From positions 744,001-808,000 of the forward strand of contig LR632930.1 of assembly GCA_902167325.1 (NCBI GenBank): DNA of 64,000 nt, in the 5' to 3' direction. The translations under genes and the position numbers were made by a program. A model generated the notes under the pieces. The model ran no database searches, was not told where the DNA came from, and saw only the letters and a list, made by a program, of their open reading frames with translations. Source of the DNA: Chitinophaga pinensis. Lineage in GTDB: Bacteria; Bacteroidota; Bacteroidia; Chitinophagales; Chitinophagaceae. Every line of letters begins with the position of its first letter. Position 1 is the stretch's first letter. Shown piece by piece: positions 32,597 through 42,512 of this stretch.

Positions 32597-34120
32597 CTAT
32601 TGTTTTTCAATAAACCGGAGGATTTCCTCCAGCACATTTCTTTCGTTGTTGAGGCGGGGAACTTTATGCTGTCCGCCGAGTTTGCCCTTGCTTTTCAGCC
32701 ATTCCGTAAACGTGCCCGGCTTCAGGGAGTGGAGTGTGGGCCTGGCCAGCGCTATATCTTTATGACGCTTGGCCTCGTAATCGGAATTGATGGTTTTGAG
32801 TGTACTGTCGAGCATGTCGATAAACGCATTCATGTCTGCCGGCGCCTGTTCAAACTCCACCAGCCATTCATGCCCACCCGTTGCTCCATCACTAAAATAG
32901 ATAGGTGCTGCCGTATAATCGTTGACCACTGCGCCGGTGGCTGCTGCCGCTTCTGCGATGGCCTTATCAGAATTATCAACGATCAGTTCTTCCCCGAATG
33001 CATTGATGAAGGATTTGGTGCGGCCGCTCACACGAATGCGATAGGGCGCGAGTGAAACGAATTGTACGGTATCGCCAACCAGATAGCGCCAGAGGCCGCC
33101 ATTGGTACTGATCACAATTGCATAGTTTTTACCCATTTCCACTTCATGCAGCTGCAGTGTGTGCGGGAATTCTTTCCCCAGTTCTTCCATCGGCATAAAC
33201 TCATAGAAAATGCCATGTTGTAAAAACAGCAACAGCCCTTCTTCCCCGATCACGTCCTGTGCGGCAAAGAAGCCTTCGGAAGCGTTGTACGATTCGAGGT
33301 AGTTCATGTCAGGTTTGCGGATGAGCTTTTTGAATTGCTCGCGGTAAGGAGTAAAACTTACGCCGCCATGCATGTATACTTCCAGGTTAGGCCATACGTC
33401 GGCCAGATTGTCTTTCCCGGTGAGTTCGAATATCCGTTTGATGAGTACGATGGTCCATGTTGGTACTCCTGCAATGGAGGTCACGTTTTCATGGATCACG
33501 GCGTTAGCCATCCGTTCGATCTTTTCTTCCCACTCGTCCATAAGGGCAATGGAAAGGTCTGGTGTGCGGAGGAGGTTGCCATAGAAGGGCATGTTCTGTA
33601 ACATCACGGCGCTGAGGTCACCATAATAGCTGTCGCTGTCGGGCGAGAGTTTATTGACCTGGTGGCTTCCACCGATAACGAGGGATTTGCCGGTGAGTAC
33701 ATCAGCGTCCGGGAAGTTGTTATAATACAGAGAGAACACATCTCGGCCGGCGCGGTAGTGGCATTCGTCGAGGCTTTCTACGGAAACGGGGATGAACTTG
33801 CTCTTATCGGCCGTGGTGCCTGATGATTTGGCGAACCACTTGATGGGCGTGTTCCAGATAACGTTTTGTTCGCCCTCCATGACGCGCTGAATGTAGGGCT
33901 TCATGGTTTCATAGGTATGCACGGGCACCCTTTGCTTGAATTCGTCTATCTTATAAATTTTGGAGAATCCGTACTGTTTACCGAACTCGGTGTATTGCGC
34001 GGCGCTGAGCAGGCTCTGAAAAACCTGCTGCTGTACCTGCAGGGGGTACTGCATAAAGTGCTCGATGCGCCCCATCCGTAGTCTGGCCAATTGCGACAGC
34101 GCTGGACTTAATATCTTCAT
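32597..34120 (-). CDS. GH3-family acyl-adenylating protein
   Basis: A 507-residue protein of the GH3 (auxin-responsive promoter) family, adenylate-forming enzymes that conjugate carboxylic acids to amino acids in plants. The SSGTTADKSKFIP motif is the P-loop-like ATP site. GVSFTPYREQF, YNASEGFFAAQ and GLWRYLVGDTVQF are further core motifs. The bacterial substrate is not known. It lies upstream of fabG and downstream of lptB on the same strand, with 31 nt to lptB, perhaps one transcript. Confidence 0.9.
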   Translation of the reverse strand: MKILSPALSQLARLRMGRIEHFMQYPLQVQQQVFQSLLSAAQYTEFGKQYGFSKIYKIDEFKQRVPVHTYETMKPYIQRVMEGEQNVIWNTPIKWFAKSSGTTADKSKFIPVSVESLDECHYRAGRDVFSLYYNNFPDADVLTGKSLVIGGSHQVNKLSPDSDSYYGDLSAVMLQNMPFYGNLLRTPDLSIALMDEWEEKIERMANAVIHENVTSIAGVPTWTIVLIKRIFELTGKDNLADVWPNLEVYMHGGVSFTPYREQFKKLIRKPDMNYLESYNASEGFFAAQDVIGEEGLLLFLQHGIFYEFMPMEELGKEFPHTLQLHEVEMGKNYAIVISTNGGLWRYLVGDTVQFVSLAPYRIRVSGRTKSFINAFGEELIVDNSDKAIAEAAAATGAVVNDYTAAPIYFSDGATGGHEWLVEFEQAPADMNAFIDMLDSTLKTINSDYEAKRHKDIALARPTLHSLKPGTFTEWLKSKGKLGGQHKVPRLNNERNVLEEILRFIEKQ

Positions 34121-34151
34121 ACCGGTTTATAGCAGGGTTTTTATTGACAGG

Positions 34152-34919
34152 TTATTCTACTTGTTTAGCGGCTTCGTCGAGATAATCTTTTCTCCGAAGC
34201 ACGAAATTTTGGCCAAGATACACTTTTCTCACCTGTTCGTCTTCCGCCAGTTCTTCGGCAGATCCGGCTTTGAGGATCTTACCTTCGAAGAGGAGATATG
34301 CACGGTCGGTAATGGAAAGGGTTTCCTGAACGTTGTGGTCGGTTATAAGGATGCCGATATTACGGTATTTGAGCTTTGCTACAATTCCCTGAATGTCTTC
34401 CACGGCAATAGGGTCGATACCGGCGAAAGGCTCATCGAGCAGGATAAATTTGGGATCTACGGCCAGTGCCCGGGCAATTTCAGTACGGCGCCGTTCGCCT
34501 CCGGAGAGTACATCGCCGGGGCTTTTACGCACATGCTGCAGGCGGAACTCGCTGAGAAGGCTCTCCAGCTTGTCTTTCTGCTCCGCCCTCGTCAGCTTCG
34601 TCATTTCCAGCACGGCGGAGATATTATCTTCCACACTGAGCTTGCGGAAAACGCTGGCTTCCTGCGGCAGATAGCCAATGCCCATCTGCGCCCGCTTATA
34701 CATGGGCAGCTTTGTGATGTTGATTTCATTGAGGAACACCTCCCCCTCGTCTGGCTTGATCAGCCCGACAACCATGTAGAAAGTGGTTGTTTTACCGGCG
34801 CCATTAGGGCCCAGCAGCCCTACGATCTCGCCCTGCGTTACCTCTACGGAAACGTGGTTTACCACAGTCCTGCTGCGGTAACGCTTTACCAATTGCTGCG
34901 TATGTATCCTTAATGCCAT
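34152..34919 (-). CDS. lptB: LPS export ABC transporter ATPase
   Basis: A 255-residue ATPase of the LptB type, which powers lipopolysaccharide extraction from the inner membrane with LptF/LptG/LptC. The Walker A loop is [24 protein letters not shown] is the signature motif and [14 protein letters not shown] the Walker B. The stretch [19 protein letters not shown] is characteristic of LptB. The length is normal. The other lpt genes are not in the window. Confidence 0.95.
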   Translation of the reverse strand: MALRIHTQQLVKRYRSRTVVNHVSVEVTQGEIVGLLGPNGAGKTTTFYMVVGLIKPDEGEVFLNEINITKLPMYKRAQMGIGYLPQEASVFRKLSVEDNISAVLEMTKLTRAEQKDKLESLLSEFRLQHVRKSPGDVLSGGERRRTEIARALAVDPKFILLDEPFAGIDPIAVEDIQGIVAKLKYRNIGILITDHNVQETLSITDRAYLLFEGKILKAGSAEELAEDEQVRKVYLGQNFVLRRKDYLDEAAKQVE

Positions 34920-35070
34920 AGTTAGAATCTCGGCAAAAATAACAAAATCAGCGAATGGACAACGGTTTTACCCTTTTCAAATGAAGGATTTTAACCATTT
35001 ATTGGCTATTAGCTAATTATTGGGGGATATATTATTTTTGCGGGGCTTTTTAAATGAAGCCGCAATCAAC

Positions 35071-36024
35071 ATGAAAGTTACCGAACATATCGCCCAGGCG
35101 AAAGACACCCTGATCTCCTTCGAGATCCTGCCTCCGCTGAAGGGAAAGAGCATTGATTCCATCTGGGACCACCTGGACCCGCTGATGGAATTCAATCCGG
35201 CATATATTAATGTGACCTACCACCGCAGCGAGCATATGTTCAAGAAAAGGGCTGATGGCTCGTTTGACAAAGTGGAGATCCGTAAGCGCCCCGGTACGGT
35301 AGGTATTTGCGCCGCCATCATGAACCACTATAAGGTAGACGCTGTTCCCCACCTCATCTGCGGTGGCTTCTCCAAAGAGGAAACCGAGAACGCCCTTATC
35401 GACCTCAACTTCCTCGGAATCGACAACGTGCTCGTACTCCGGGGAGATGCGCCCAAAAACGAAACCTTCTTCGAAGCACACCCCAATGGCCACCGCTATG
35501 CACTGGAGCTGCTGGAGCAGGTAGTATGCATGAATAATGGCATGTATCTCGAAGAAGACCTTCAGGGCGGTATCAAAACCAAATTCTGCATCGGCGTGGC
35601 CGGCTATCCCGAAAAGCACTTTGAAGCTCCAAACCTGCAGACAGACATGAACTACCTGAAGAAAAAAGTGGAAGGCGGTGCCGATTACATCGTTACCCAA
35701 ATGTTCTTCGACAATAAAAAATTCTTTGATTTCGTGGCCAAATGCCGTGAAAATGGCATCAATGTGCCTATTATACCCGGTCTGAAGCCCCTCACTTCCA
35801 AGAAGCAACTGACGGTACTCCCCCGCATTTTCCATGTGGATATGCCCGATGAGTTCGCCAACGAGGTACTCAAATGCAAGACCGACAAGGATGTGGAATT
35901 GGTAGGTACGGAATGGCTCATCCAGCAGTCGAAAGAACTGAAAGCTGCAGGTGTTCCCGTACTGCATTATTACACGCTCGGCAAACCCAAAGTGGTGCAG
36001 CAGGTGGTTTCGGCCATCATCTAA
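35071..36024 (+). CDS. metF: Methylenetetrahydrofolate reductase
   Basis: A 317-residue flavoenzyme reducing 5,10-methylene-THF to 5-methyl-THF for methionine synthesis. I use the ATG at 35071, since MKVTEHIAQAKDTLISFEIL matches the family. A start at 35020 adds unlike residues. SFEILPPLKGKS, VTYHRSE, PHLICGGFSKEE, NVLVLRGDAPK, GVAGYPEKH and TQMFFDN are all MetF landmarks. A TATTTTTG box at 35033-35040 lies shortly upstream. Confidence 0.96.
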   Translation: MKVTEHIAQAKDTLISFEILPPLKGKSIDSIWDHLDPLMEFNPAYINVTYHRSEHMFKKRADGSFDKVEIRKRPGTVGICAAIMNHYKVDAVPHLICGGFSKEETENALIDLNFLGIDNVLVLRGDAPKNETFFEAHPNGHRYALELLEQVVCMNNGMYLEEDLQGGIKTKFCIGVAGYPEKHFEAPNLQTDMNYLKKKVEGGADYIVTQMFFDNKKFFDFVAKCRENGINVPIIPGLKPLTSKKQLTVLPRIFHVDMPDEFANEVLKCKTDKDVELVGTEWLIQQSKELKAAGVPVLHYYTLGKPKVVQQVVSAII

Positions 36025-36035
36025 AAATGGAAAAA

Positions 36036-36057
36036 CCATTGCGTCGATACGCAATGG
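36036..36057. other. Hairpin after metF
   Basis: CCATTGCGT pairs perfectly with ACGCAATGG around CGAT, 11 nt after the metF stop. Its T tail is weak, so termination probably relies on the next hairpin. Confidence 0.55.
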
Positions 36058-36163
36058 CTGTGTTTCCCTATAACTGTCACACCTTTGTTTAGAAAACTTA
36101 TTGGTGATGTATTGCTGCTATTATGACGCCCGACAATCACCTTACCCCTACCCGGGATATAAA

Positions 36164-36198
36164 AAAAAATGGCACTTCCTGAGGAAGTGCCATTTTTT
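36164..36198. terminator. Bidirectional terminator between metF and the beta-barrel gene
   Basis: Sixteen-nt arms (36164-36179 and 36183-36198) pair perfectly around TGA, with an A run on one side and a T run on the other. It fits both metF and the convergent gene. Confidence 0.92.
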
Positions 36199-36221
36199 AT
36201 GTTTGATAGTAATCGTAAAAA

Positions 36222-36932
36222 TCAATAATCTTCCCGGTTAAACAGGAATCCTACACTGAGTCCCACATATTGGTTACGGCTGCGCGTTAGTTCGCTGCGA
36301 TCGGTATCGGTAAGTCCTATATTACAGTTGACTGCGATGTTAACGCTGCTGAAAAACTCATACCCCACGGATAAATGCGCACCAGCTTCCCAGGGCGCCA
36401 TCCTGATAACGGCGAGGTTATCATCGGCCTTTCCTGAAAACTGTACTTTTCTCACATCGCGACTTACTTCTTCTCCGTCGCGCTCCATGGTGAAGGAATA
36501 TTTCCCCCTTATACCATAACCCACATATGGCCCAACGCCTCCTACCAGGCGGCCATTGCCGACCGGCAGCTTATATACCAAATTCAGCGGCAGCTCCAGG
36601 TAATCCAGCTCCAGGCGGGTACCTTTAGTAATCAGCATACCTGAAAGATCAGGTTTTCCTAAATACTGATCACGGATAACTGCTCCTTTCCGGATATACC
36701 GGATGTAAGGCTGTAAATACAATCTTTCAATCAGGGGAATGTTCAGCATAAAATCTGCATGCCAGCTGTGCAGGGGCTTCATATAACCCTTACCTATGCC
36801 CATGCCGGCAGGAGCGTTTCCGCTGATCTCAATGTTGGAAGCATTATAACCTCCTCTCACGCCTATACTAACTTGTCCAAATGCAGCGGGGGCCACATAC
36901 AATAACATGCACATGAGTAAAACTCTCATCAT
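36222..36932 (-). CDS. Outer-membrane beta-barrel protein, barrel 1
   Basis: About 236 residues from the ATG at 36932, where MMRVLLMCMLLYVAPAAFGQ forms a signal peptide. The longer frame from 36983 is unlikely. The mature part begins VSIGVRGGYNASNIEI and shows alternating strands, VGGVGPYVGYGIRGKYSF, and the end GLSVGFLFNR. This is the PorT-like/OMP_b-brl_2 small porin pattern. It resembles the next two genes on the same strand. Its transported ligand, if any, is unknown. Confidence 0.85.
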   Translation of the reverse strand: MMRVLLMCMLLYVAPAAFGQVSIGVRGGYNASNIEISGNAPAGMGIGKGYMKPLHSWHADFMLNIPLIERLYLQPYIRYIRKGAVIRDQYLGKPDLSGMLITKGTRLELDYLELPLNLVYKLPVGNGRLVGGVGPYVGYGIRGKYSFTMERDGEEVSRDVRKVQFSGKADDNLAVIRMAPWEAGAHLSVGYEFFSSVNIAVNCNIGLTDTDRSELTRSRNQYVGLSVGFLFNREDY

Positions 36933-37170
36933 ATAATTACCTGTTTTTTGGGTCGACGAACGGCAAGAGTTGGCAAAATCCAAATATTAGTAGTGTATCC
37001 GGTTCGGGGGTCCTGTGTCGTCTCAACTGTCCTTAAATATGCAGTCGCAAACCTACAACAAAGAAGATTGTCTTTAGTTGTACGGCTGTTTGTAATAACC
37101 AATAATTAACTTAAATCCTGCATTTTGAAGACCTAATCGGACATGATAATTTGATGTAAAGGCAAAGAAA

Positions 37171-37207
37171 AAGGGCCAGACATGAAGCAATCTTCACGTC
37201 TGACCCT
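37171..37207 (-). terminator. Terminator of barrel gene 2
   Basis: On the minus strand 17-nt arms (37191-37207 and 37171-37187) pair fully, counting two G-U pairs, and a T-rich tail follows. Confidence 0.85.
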
Positions 37208-37241
37208 TATCGTATATCGGGGTTTGCGATGCGCTTGTTAA

Positions 37242-37856
37242 CTAGCGGCCGCCGAATTTGTAACCTGCGGTCACACCAAAAGAGGTGTTGCGGCGGGAGT
37301 TGTCGCTATCACCATTCTGGCGGATGTTAACCAGGCCAAGATCGGCATACAGTCCGAAGTTGAAGCCCATAGGCAGTTCATAACCAAACTGCAGGTTGGC
37401 ACCTGCATCAAATCTTTTACGGTAATCATCCCAGTCGATGTCGCTGCTAATCACATTACCGCCTACAATTGCTTCTGATTTACCACCCAGGCCCATAGCG
37501 AAATACGGACCAGCACCCAGATACAGATTACCTGCACCTACTTCAGGTTTGAACATGAAGTTGATGGGAAGCTGGAGGTAATGGATACGCTCTTTCAGGG
37601 TAAGATTGTTGATCTTTTCCTTACCACCCTTACCTGAATAAAGCAGGCTGGGCTGGATGTAAAACTCATCGGCCAGCGGAAGATCTACGGTAACCCCGGC
37701 ACGGAGTCCTGTCAACAGATCACTGGTTTCCTTATCGCCGTTGATTTTGTACGTCTGGCTGGAAAACTGAGGTCCGGCCACCACGCCGAACTTTACCTGA
37801 GCAAAGGTGGCGCCTGCCATCAGCATGGCAGCAACGGACAAGAGAACTTTTTTCAT
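37242..37856 (-). CDS. Outer-membrane beta-barrel protein, barrel 2
   Basis: A 204-residue protein with signal peptide MKKVLLSVAAMLMAGATFAQ. The mature start VKFGVVAGPQFSSQ, the centre YLGAGPYFAMGLGGK and the end FGVTAGYKFGGR follow the small porin/OMP_b-brl pattern. It lies between two paralogues on the same strand. The three share the plan of AGPYxAxG in the centre and a GY-F-G C-terminus that should be read by the Bam machinery. It has its own terminator. Confidence 0.87.
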   Translation of the reverse strand: MKKVLLSVAAMLMAGATFAQVKFGVVAGPQFSSQTYKINGDKETSDLLTGLRAGVTVDLPLADEFYIQPSLLYSGKGGKEKINNLTLKERIHYLQLPINFMFKPEVGAGNLYLGAGPYFAMGLGGKSEAIVGGNVISSDIDWDDYRKRFDAGANLQFGYELPMGFNFGLYADLGLVNIRQNGDSDNSRRNTSFGVTAGYKFGGR

Positions 37857-37938
37857 GTTATGTTTTTGTTGTTTTAGGAAAATGTTGCTGTTTGGAGGAT
37901 ATGATTAACTAAATAAACTCTGCGGTATTGTAAATTGT

Positions 37939-38637
37939 TTATTTGCTGCCACCGAAAAGGTAACCTACTGAAAAACTCCATACGCGGTTTTTACCTTTAT
38001 CATCTGAACTATTGTCGGTTCCGGAGAGTATTTTACCGAAGCCCAGTCCATACTGTGCAGATACAAGAAAGTTACCAAACTCCATACCGGCCATGAGGTT
38101 ACCACCGTAGTCGAATCTTTTATACTTGTCATAACCCTGGTTGGGATCGCCGTCGTTAAACGGAGTGTCATCATCCCATTTGATATTGTTTTCTCCACTC
38201 GTATGAGCGCCTGCCACAGTAGATTCCCATTTGTTTTTACCCGCCACGCCGAAAGCCGCGTAAGGACCGGCTCCGAGGAATATGCGCATATCGTTACCAA
38301 CAGGGATCTTACCTACTAAATTAACAGGTACTTCTATGTAACGGGGACCGGTAGTAGTTTTAAAGTAAGCAAGGCTGCCAGATTCACCTCTTTCGAGTTT
38401 GGTGCCTTTTCCGGTGTAGAACACGCCCGGTTGTAAAGAGAGGATGGGAGAAAGCGGTATATCCGCAATCGCACCGACGTTAAATGAGTTCACGGAACGG
38501 CTTTTATCCACCGAACCGCTATTGGCATCGGAAATGTTCGCAACATTCCAACCGCCTTTTACACCTACTCTTACCTGGGCCATCGCAGCTACGGAAACTC
38601 CGATCGCCATACATGTTAAAATCATCTTTTTCGTCAT
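37939..38637 (-). CDS. Outer-membrane beta-barrel protein, barrel 3
   Basis: About 232 residues from the ATG at 38637 (MTKKMILTCMAIGVSVAAMAQ signal). The upstream extension to 38778 contains a hydrophobic run but overlaps the spacer before the TlpA-like gene. Mature motifs are VRVGVKGGWNVANISD, FLGAGPYAAFGVAGK and the end FSVGYLFGG. It is a paralogue of the two downstream genes. Confidence 0.86.
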   Translation of the reverse strand: MTKKMILTCMAIGVSVAAMAQVRVGVKGGWNVANISDANSGSVDKSRSVNSFNVGAIADIPLSPILSLQPGVFYTGKGTKLERGESGSLAYFKTTTGPRYIEVPVNLVGKIPVGNDMRIFLGAGPYAAFGVAGKNKWESTVAGAHTSGENNIKWDDDTPFNDGDPNQGYDKYKRFDYGGNLMAGMEFGNFLVSAQYGLGFGKILSGTDNSSDDKGKNRVWSFSVGYLFGGSK

Positions 38638-38734
38638 AACCTTAAGTTTTGGTGATGACAGGACAATTCCAAAGACTATGCCAAAGCATATCAAAGTAGT
38701 TTTAACCAACTGTAAATCAAAATTATACGCTCGA

Positions 38735-40138
38735 TTAATTCCGTTTATCCGCAGATGCTTCCCGTTGCAGGAACTCATCTAATTGGGACATACCGAGGCG
38801 TTTCGCCAGTATTTTCTTCTTCTCATCGAGCAGGTAAACGACGGGAGTTGCGTATACATCGTAGAATTTGCGGTAGTTGGTCAGATTATCGGGGTCCCAG
38901 GCGTGGATCCAGCCCGACATTTTATGTTCTTTGATAAACTTTATCCATTCTTCACGGGTTCCATCGGTACGCACACCAATCATGGTTACGCCTTTATTTT
39001 TCCAGCTAGCCTTCCAGGCGGAATCGAGTTTGGGCACTTCCGTTATGCAATGGCCGCAGGTGGGGTCCCAGAAAACTACCACGGTGTATTTGGATTTGAT
39101 ATCGTACAGGGAGGCATTCCGGGAAGATGTATCCTTCAGCTCCATGGGTGCCGCCTGCTGGCCAATAAGGTTCGGGGCAATGGTGAGCGCGCGGCTGATT
39201 ACTTTTTCACGCTGTTCCGCAGAAAGCCAGTAAGCATCCCCGGGTACATAGTACTTTTCAACAAGATGCACGAACACAGCATCCATGCCCATTACAGGGG
39301 ATGTTTCGTAAGTATGCGTCAGCCACCAGAGTACAAACTTGAATGATTCCTTGTCTTTCTTTGCTTTGGCGAGCAAAAGATCGGCTTCATAAATTGTAGA
39401 ATCCGGTACTGGAGCTACCAGATTTTTAAAATACCTGTCGAGGCGCGCTTCCAGAATCGGGGTACGAACCAGCCGGCCATCGGCCACATTAATGTTATCC
39501 CAGTAATGACCTTTATAATATCTGTAAGGGAAAGTAGAATCTGGTGTGCCATTGGCCTTCATGGGCATTGGAGGCACCTGCGGCTCTTTCATGGCTTTAA
39601 ACAGGCTGGCAAGGAGTGAAGCGGGATGTTTAGTGATCACGTTTTCCCTGTATTCCTGGAGCTTCTGCCCGAAAGCCTCGGAGAGCGGTCTCAGTGCTGC
39701 CGAGTCCTGTGCGGTACGGGCTGCGGCAGCTTTATGCTGCAAATCGCTGCTGTTCTGTTGGATGAAGCGGTTATATTCGGAGAAAAGTGAATTGTCGGCG
39801 CTACCTGTGTAAGTAGTTCCTCCAACCAGGTCACTGGTATCTGCAGTAATAGAGAACTGCTGGTCTTTATCCAATAGTATCTCAAAATACTTTTGCTTAC
39901 CGGGCATCACGATCAGGTAGATGCCTCCGGGCAGGGCATCCTTTCCGGAAATCACGGCAGTGCCCTGAGCATTGATTTGTGCAGAGTCCATAACATATGT
40001 GGTTTTACCCATATAATGGCCGAGATAGAGAGTCCCCGACTGGTAGTTGCGGAGGGTTACGGAGATCTGGTAGCCCTGCGCGCAGAGGGATGAATAGCTG
40101 CAAAGGCAGCCCAGCAGGAGAGTTAGCAGTTTTTGCAT
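38735..40138 (-). CDS. Secreted TlpA-like thiol-disulfide protein with DUF4369-type N-terminus
   Basis: The ATG at 40138 gives MQKLLTLLLGCLCSYSSLCAQ, a signal peptide, and a 467-residue protein. The open frame extends to 40912 only as the antisense of rlmD. The N-terminal region (VTLRNYQSGTLYLGHY, GKTTYVMDSAQI) is DUF4369-like. A helical middle follows, and the C-terminal thioredoxin fold has VVVFWDPTCGHCITEVPKL with a CGHC active site and cis-Pro in YATPVVYLLD. Such proteins handle disulfides or haem maturation in the periplasm. Confidence 0.9.
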   Translation of the reverse strand: MQKLLTLLLGCLCSYSSLCAQGYQISVTLRNYQSGTLYLGHYMGKTTYVMDSAQINAQGTAVISGKDALPGGIYLIVMPGKQKYFEILLDKDQQFSITADTSDLVGGTTYTGSADNSLFSEYNRFIQQNSSDLQHKAAAARTAQDSAALRPLSEAFGQKLQEYRENVITKHPASLLASLFKAMKEPQVPPMPMKANGTPDSTFPYRYYKGHYWDNINVADGRLVRTPILEARLDRYFKNLVAPVPDSTIYEADLLLAKAKKDKESFKFVLWWLTHTYETSPVMGMDAVFVHLVEKYYVPGDAYWLSAEQREKVISRALTIAPNLIGQQAAPMELKDTSSRNASLYDIKSKYTVVVFWDPTCGHCITEVPKLDSAWKASWKNKGVTMIGVRTDGTREEWIKFIKEHKMSGWIHAWDPDNLTNYRKFYDVYATPVVYLLDEKKKILAKRLGMSQLDEFLQREASADKRN

Positions 40139-40180
40139 AGGTGCAATAAAAGTAAATAAAACCATCCTACCTTTGCACCC

Positions 40181-41587
40181 GTGAGGAAAAAAAATGTAGT
40201 ACTTGAAAATGTGCCCGTAACCGGCTATGCCGCAGAAGGCAAAGCCCTGGCGCGGGTAGATGGCAAAGTCGTTTTCATTGAAGGCGGCGTGGTGCCTGGC
40301 GACGTGGTGGACGTTCGCCTGTCTAAAAACAAAAAAGACTGGGCAGAAGGGAAAGCGATCCTTATCCGGAGTTATTCCCCCCAACGCACAGAACCTTTCT
40401 GCGAACATTTCGGCCTCTGCGGAGGTTGTAAATGGCAGATGCTGCCCTACGAACAGCAAATGGCTTATAAGCAACAGCAGGTAGAAGACCACCTCCGCAG
40501 GATCGGCCACCTGAACTTCCCTCCTCTGGAACCTATCCTGGGCGCGGAAAAAGTCCGCCGTTACCGCAACAAGCTGGAATTCACCTTTTCCAACAAAGCC
40601 TACCTCACCGATGCCGAAATGCCTGCAAAAGGGGACGAAATTCCCCGCCGCAACGCCTTGGGCTTCCACATACCCCGGCTGTTCGATAAAGTGCTCGACA
40701 TACAGACCTGCCACCTTATGGAGGAACCGGCCAATCTGATCAAAAACACCATCAGGGCATATGCAGAAAAGCATGACCTGTCTTATTATGATATCCGCCG
40801 CCAGGAAGGCTGGCTGCGCAACCTCGTGCTGCGCATCTGCACCACCGGCGAAGTAATGGCCAACCTTGTGGTGCATCATGAAGATGAAGCACTGAAAGGG
40901 CTGCTGGATCATCTGAAGGAACAGGTTCCGGCCATCACCACCCTGCTTTACACCATCAACCCCAAAAAGAACGATACTATCTTTGACCTTGAGCCAAAAA
41001 TCTGGTTTGGCAAGGGATATGTAGAAGAGAAGCTCGAAGATTTCACCTTTAAGATCGGCCCGAAGTCTTTCTTCCAGACCAATACCTACCAGGGCGAAGC
41101 CCTTTATAAGGTAACGCGGGAGTTTGCCGGGTTAACCGGCCGGGAAACCGTATATGACCTTTATTGCGGAACCGGCAGTATCGGCATCTTCGTATCGCCG
41201 CAGGCCGGCAAAGTGGTGGGTATAGAGCTGATTCCGGAAGCCATTGCCGACGCAAAAGAGAACGCGGCAGCCAACGGGGTTACTAACGCTGAGTTCTTCG
41301 CCGGAGATGTGATAGATATTGCTGACGATGCATTTTTCGCCACCCATGGCGCGCCTGACGTTATCATCACCGACCCTCCCCGTGCGGGCATGCATGAGAA
41401 ACTGACAGCTAAACTGCTTGAAGTAGCAGCACCGCGTATTGTATACGTTTCCTGCAACCCCGCCACCCAGGCGCGCGACCTCGCCCTCCTGGCTGAAAAA
41501 TATACTATCGAAAGGGTGCGCCCGGTGGACATGTTCCCCCATACCCACCATATCGAAAATGTAGCGCTGCTGCAGCGCAGATACTAA
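40181..41587 (+). CDS. rlmD: 23S rRNA (uracil-C5)-methyltransferase
   Basis: A 468-residue RumA/RlmD-type enzyme methylating a uracil of 23S rRNA (1939 in E. coli; RlmCD-type dual activity is possible). The start is GTG at 40181. A TRAM domain is followed by the iron-sulfur Cys set CEHFGLCGGCKWQ. The C-terminal methyltransferase has YDLYCGTGSIGIF, TDPPRAGMHEK and YVSCNPATQARDL with the catalytic Cys. TACCTTTG at 40168-40175 ends 5 nt before the start, suggesting a leaderless or near-leaderless transcript. Confidence 0.95.
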   Translation: MRKKNVVLENVPVTGYAAEGKALARVDGKVVFIEGGVVPGDVVDVRLSKNKKDWAEGKAILIRSYSPQRTEPFCEHFGLCGGCKWQMLPYEQQMAYKQQQVEDHLRRIGHLNFPPLEPILGAEKVRRYRNKLEFTFSNKAYLTDAEMPAKGDEIPRRNALGFHIPRLFDKVLDIQTCHLMEEPANLIKNTIRAYAEKHDLSYYDIRRQEGWLRNLVLRICTTGEVMANLVVHHEDEALKGLLDHLKEQVPAITTLLYTINPKKNDTIFDLEPKIWFGKGYVEEKLEDFTFKIGPKSFFQTNTYQGEALYKVTREFAGLTGRETVYDLYCGTGSIGIFVSPQAGKVVGIELIPEAIADAKENAAANGVTNAEFFAGDVIDIADDAFFATHGAPDVIITDPPRAGMHEKLTAKLLEVAAPRIVYVSCNPATQARDLALLAEKYTIERVRPVDMFPHTHHIENVALLQRRY

Positions 41588-41647
41588 TATTGCAGCGGAA
41601 GAACGAGGTAAGAGATTGACAGTAACCATCACGAATAAGTAACGGTC

Positions 41648-42469
41648 ATGAGCGAGATGAGACCCGGAAAATTCCAGTATCTGCCACTGGTCATCAAGTA
41701 TTTGTTAATCATCAACGGTGTTATCTGGCTGGCCCAGGTAGGGCTAAGCAAGATGTATGGCTTCAGCCTGTCCGATTACCTTGGCCTGCGATACTGGGGT
41801 TCCGAATTCTTTCGGCCACATCAGTTTATCACTCACATGTTCCTGCACGACGAAGGCAATTTCCTCCACGTGTTCTCGAATATGTTCGCCCTCTGGATGT
41901 TTGGCGCCACCCTCGAAAACCGCTGGGGACCTAAACGGTTCCTCAATTTCTACCTCATTTGTGGCCTCGGTGCCGCTCTTTGCCATGAAGCGGTACTCAC
42001 GTACGATAACATGACCCTGGCAAAGGAAGCACAGCGATTCTACGACCAGCCTACGCTCGACAACTTCCGCTTTATCGTCAATAAGTATAATCTGGACCGG
42101 CTGCATGGTTTCGTGGAAGCCTGGGGACGCCTGCCCCCCGATTCCGATATGCTTGTATGGCAAACCAAGCATTTTGTGTCCGATTTTGTGGAGCAATATA
42201 AAAATGTACCCACCGTAGGGGCTTCCGGTGCGGTTTTTGGAGTGTTGCTGGCTTTTGGGTATCTCTATCCCAACCAATACCTGTTCATCATTCCCATTCC
42301 CTTCCCGATAAAAGTGAAATATTTCATCGGTGGGTATATCTTGTGGGAATTGTATGTCGGGTTCCAGAATAATAGTGATAACATAGCCCATTTCGCGCAT
42401 CTCGGCGGTGCATTGTTCGGATTCATCATGCTGAAGATATGGCGGGAAAGAAGCGACCCGCGCAGTTAA
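41648..42469 (+). CDS. Rhomboid intramembrane serine protease
   Basis: A 273-residue rhomboid. HVFSNMFALWMFG forms the second membrane motif, GASGAVFG has the catalytic Ser193, and AHFAHLGG has the catalytic His251. A loop of about 70 residues (about 115-185) separates early and late membrane helices, longer than in E. coli GlpG. It is followed 43 nt later by a rhomboid-like protein that lacks these residues. The two may act as a pair, which is inference. Confidence 0.92.
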   Translation: MSEMRPGKFQYLPLVIKYLLIINGVIWLAQVGLSKMYGFSLSDYLGLRYWGSEFFRPHQFITHMFLHDEGNFLHVFSNMFALWMFGATLENRWGPKRFLNFYLICGLGAALCHEAVLTYDNMTLAKEAQRFYDQPTLDNFRFIVNKYNLDRLHGFVEAWGRLPPDSDMLVWQTKHFVSDFVEQYKNVPTVGASGAVFGVLLAFGYLYPNQYLFIIPIPFPIKVKYFIGGYILWELYVGFQNNSDNIAHFAHLGGALFGFIMLKIWRERSDPRS

Positions 42470-42512
42470 TGACCTTTAAAAAATCGTATTTTTGCATACA
42501 AACACCAGTGCC

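Noticed and set aside
40139..40912. N-terminal extension of the TlpA-like frame
   Set aside because: It is antisense to conserved rlmD, and the internal ATG at 40138 opens a proper signal peptide.
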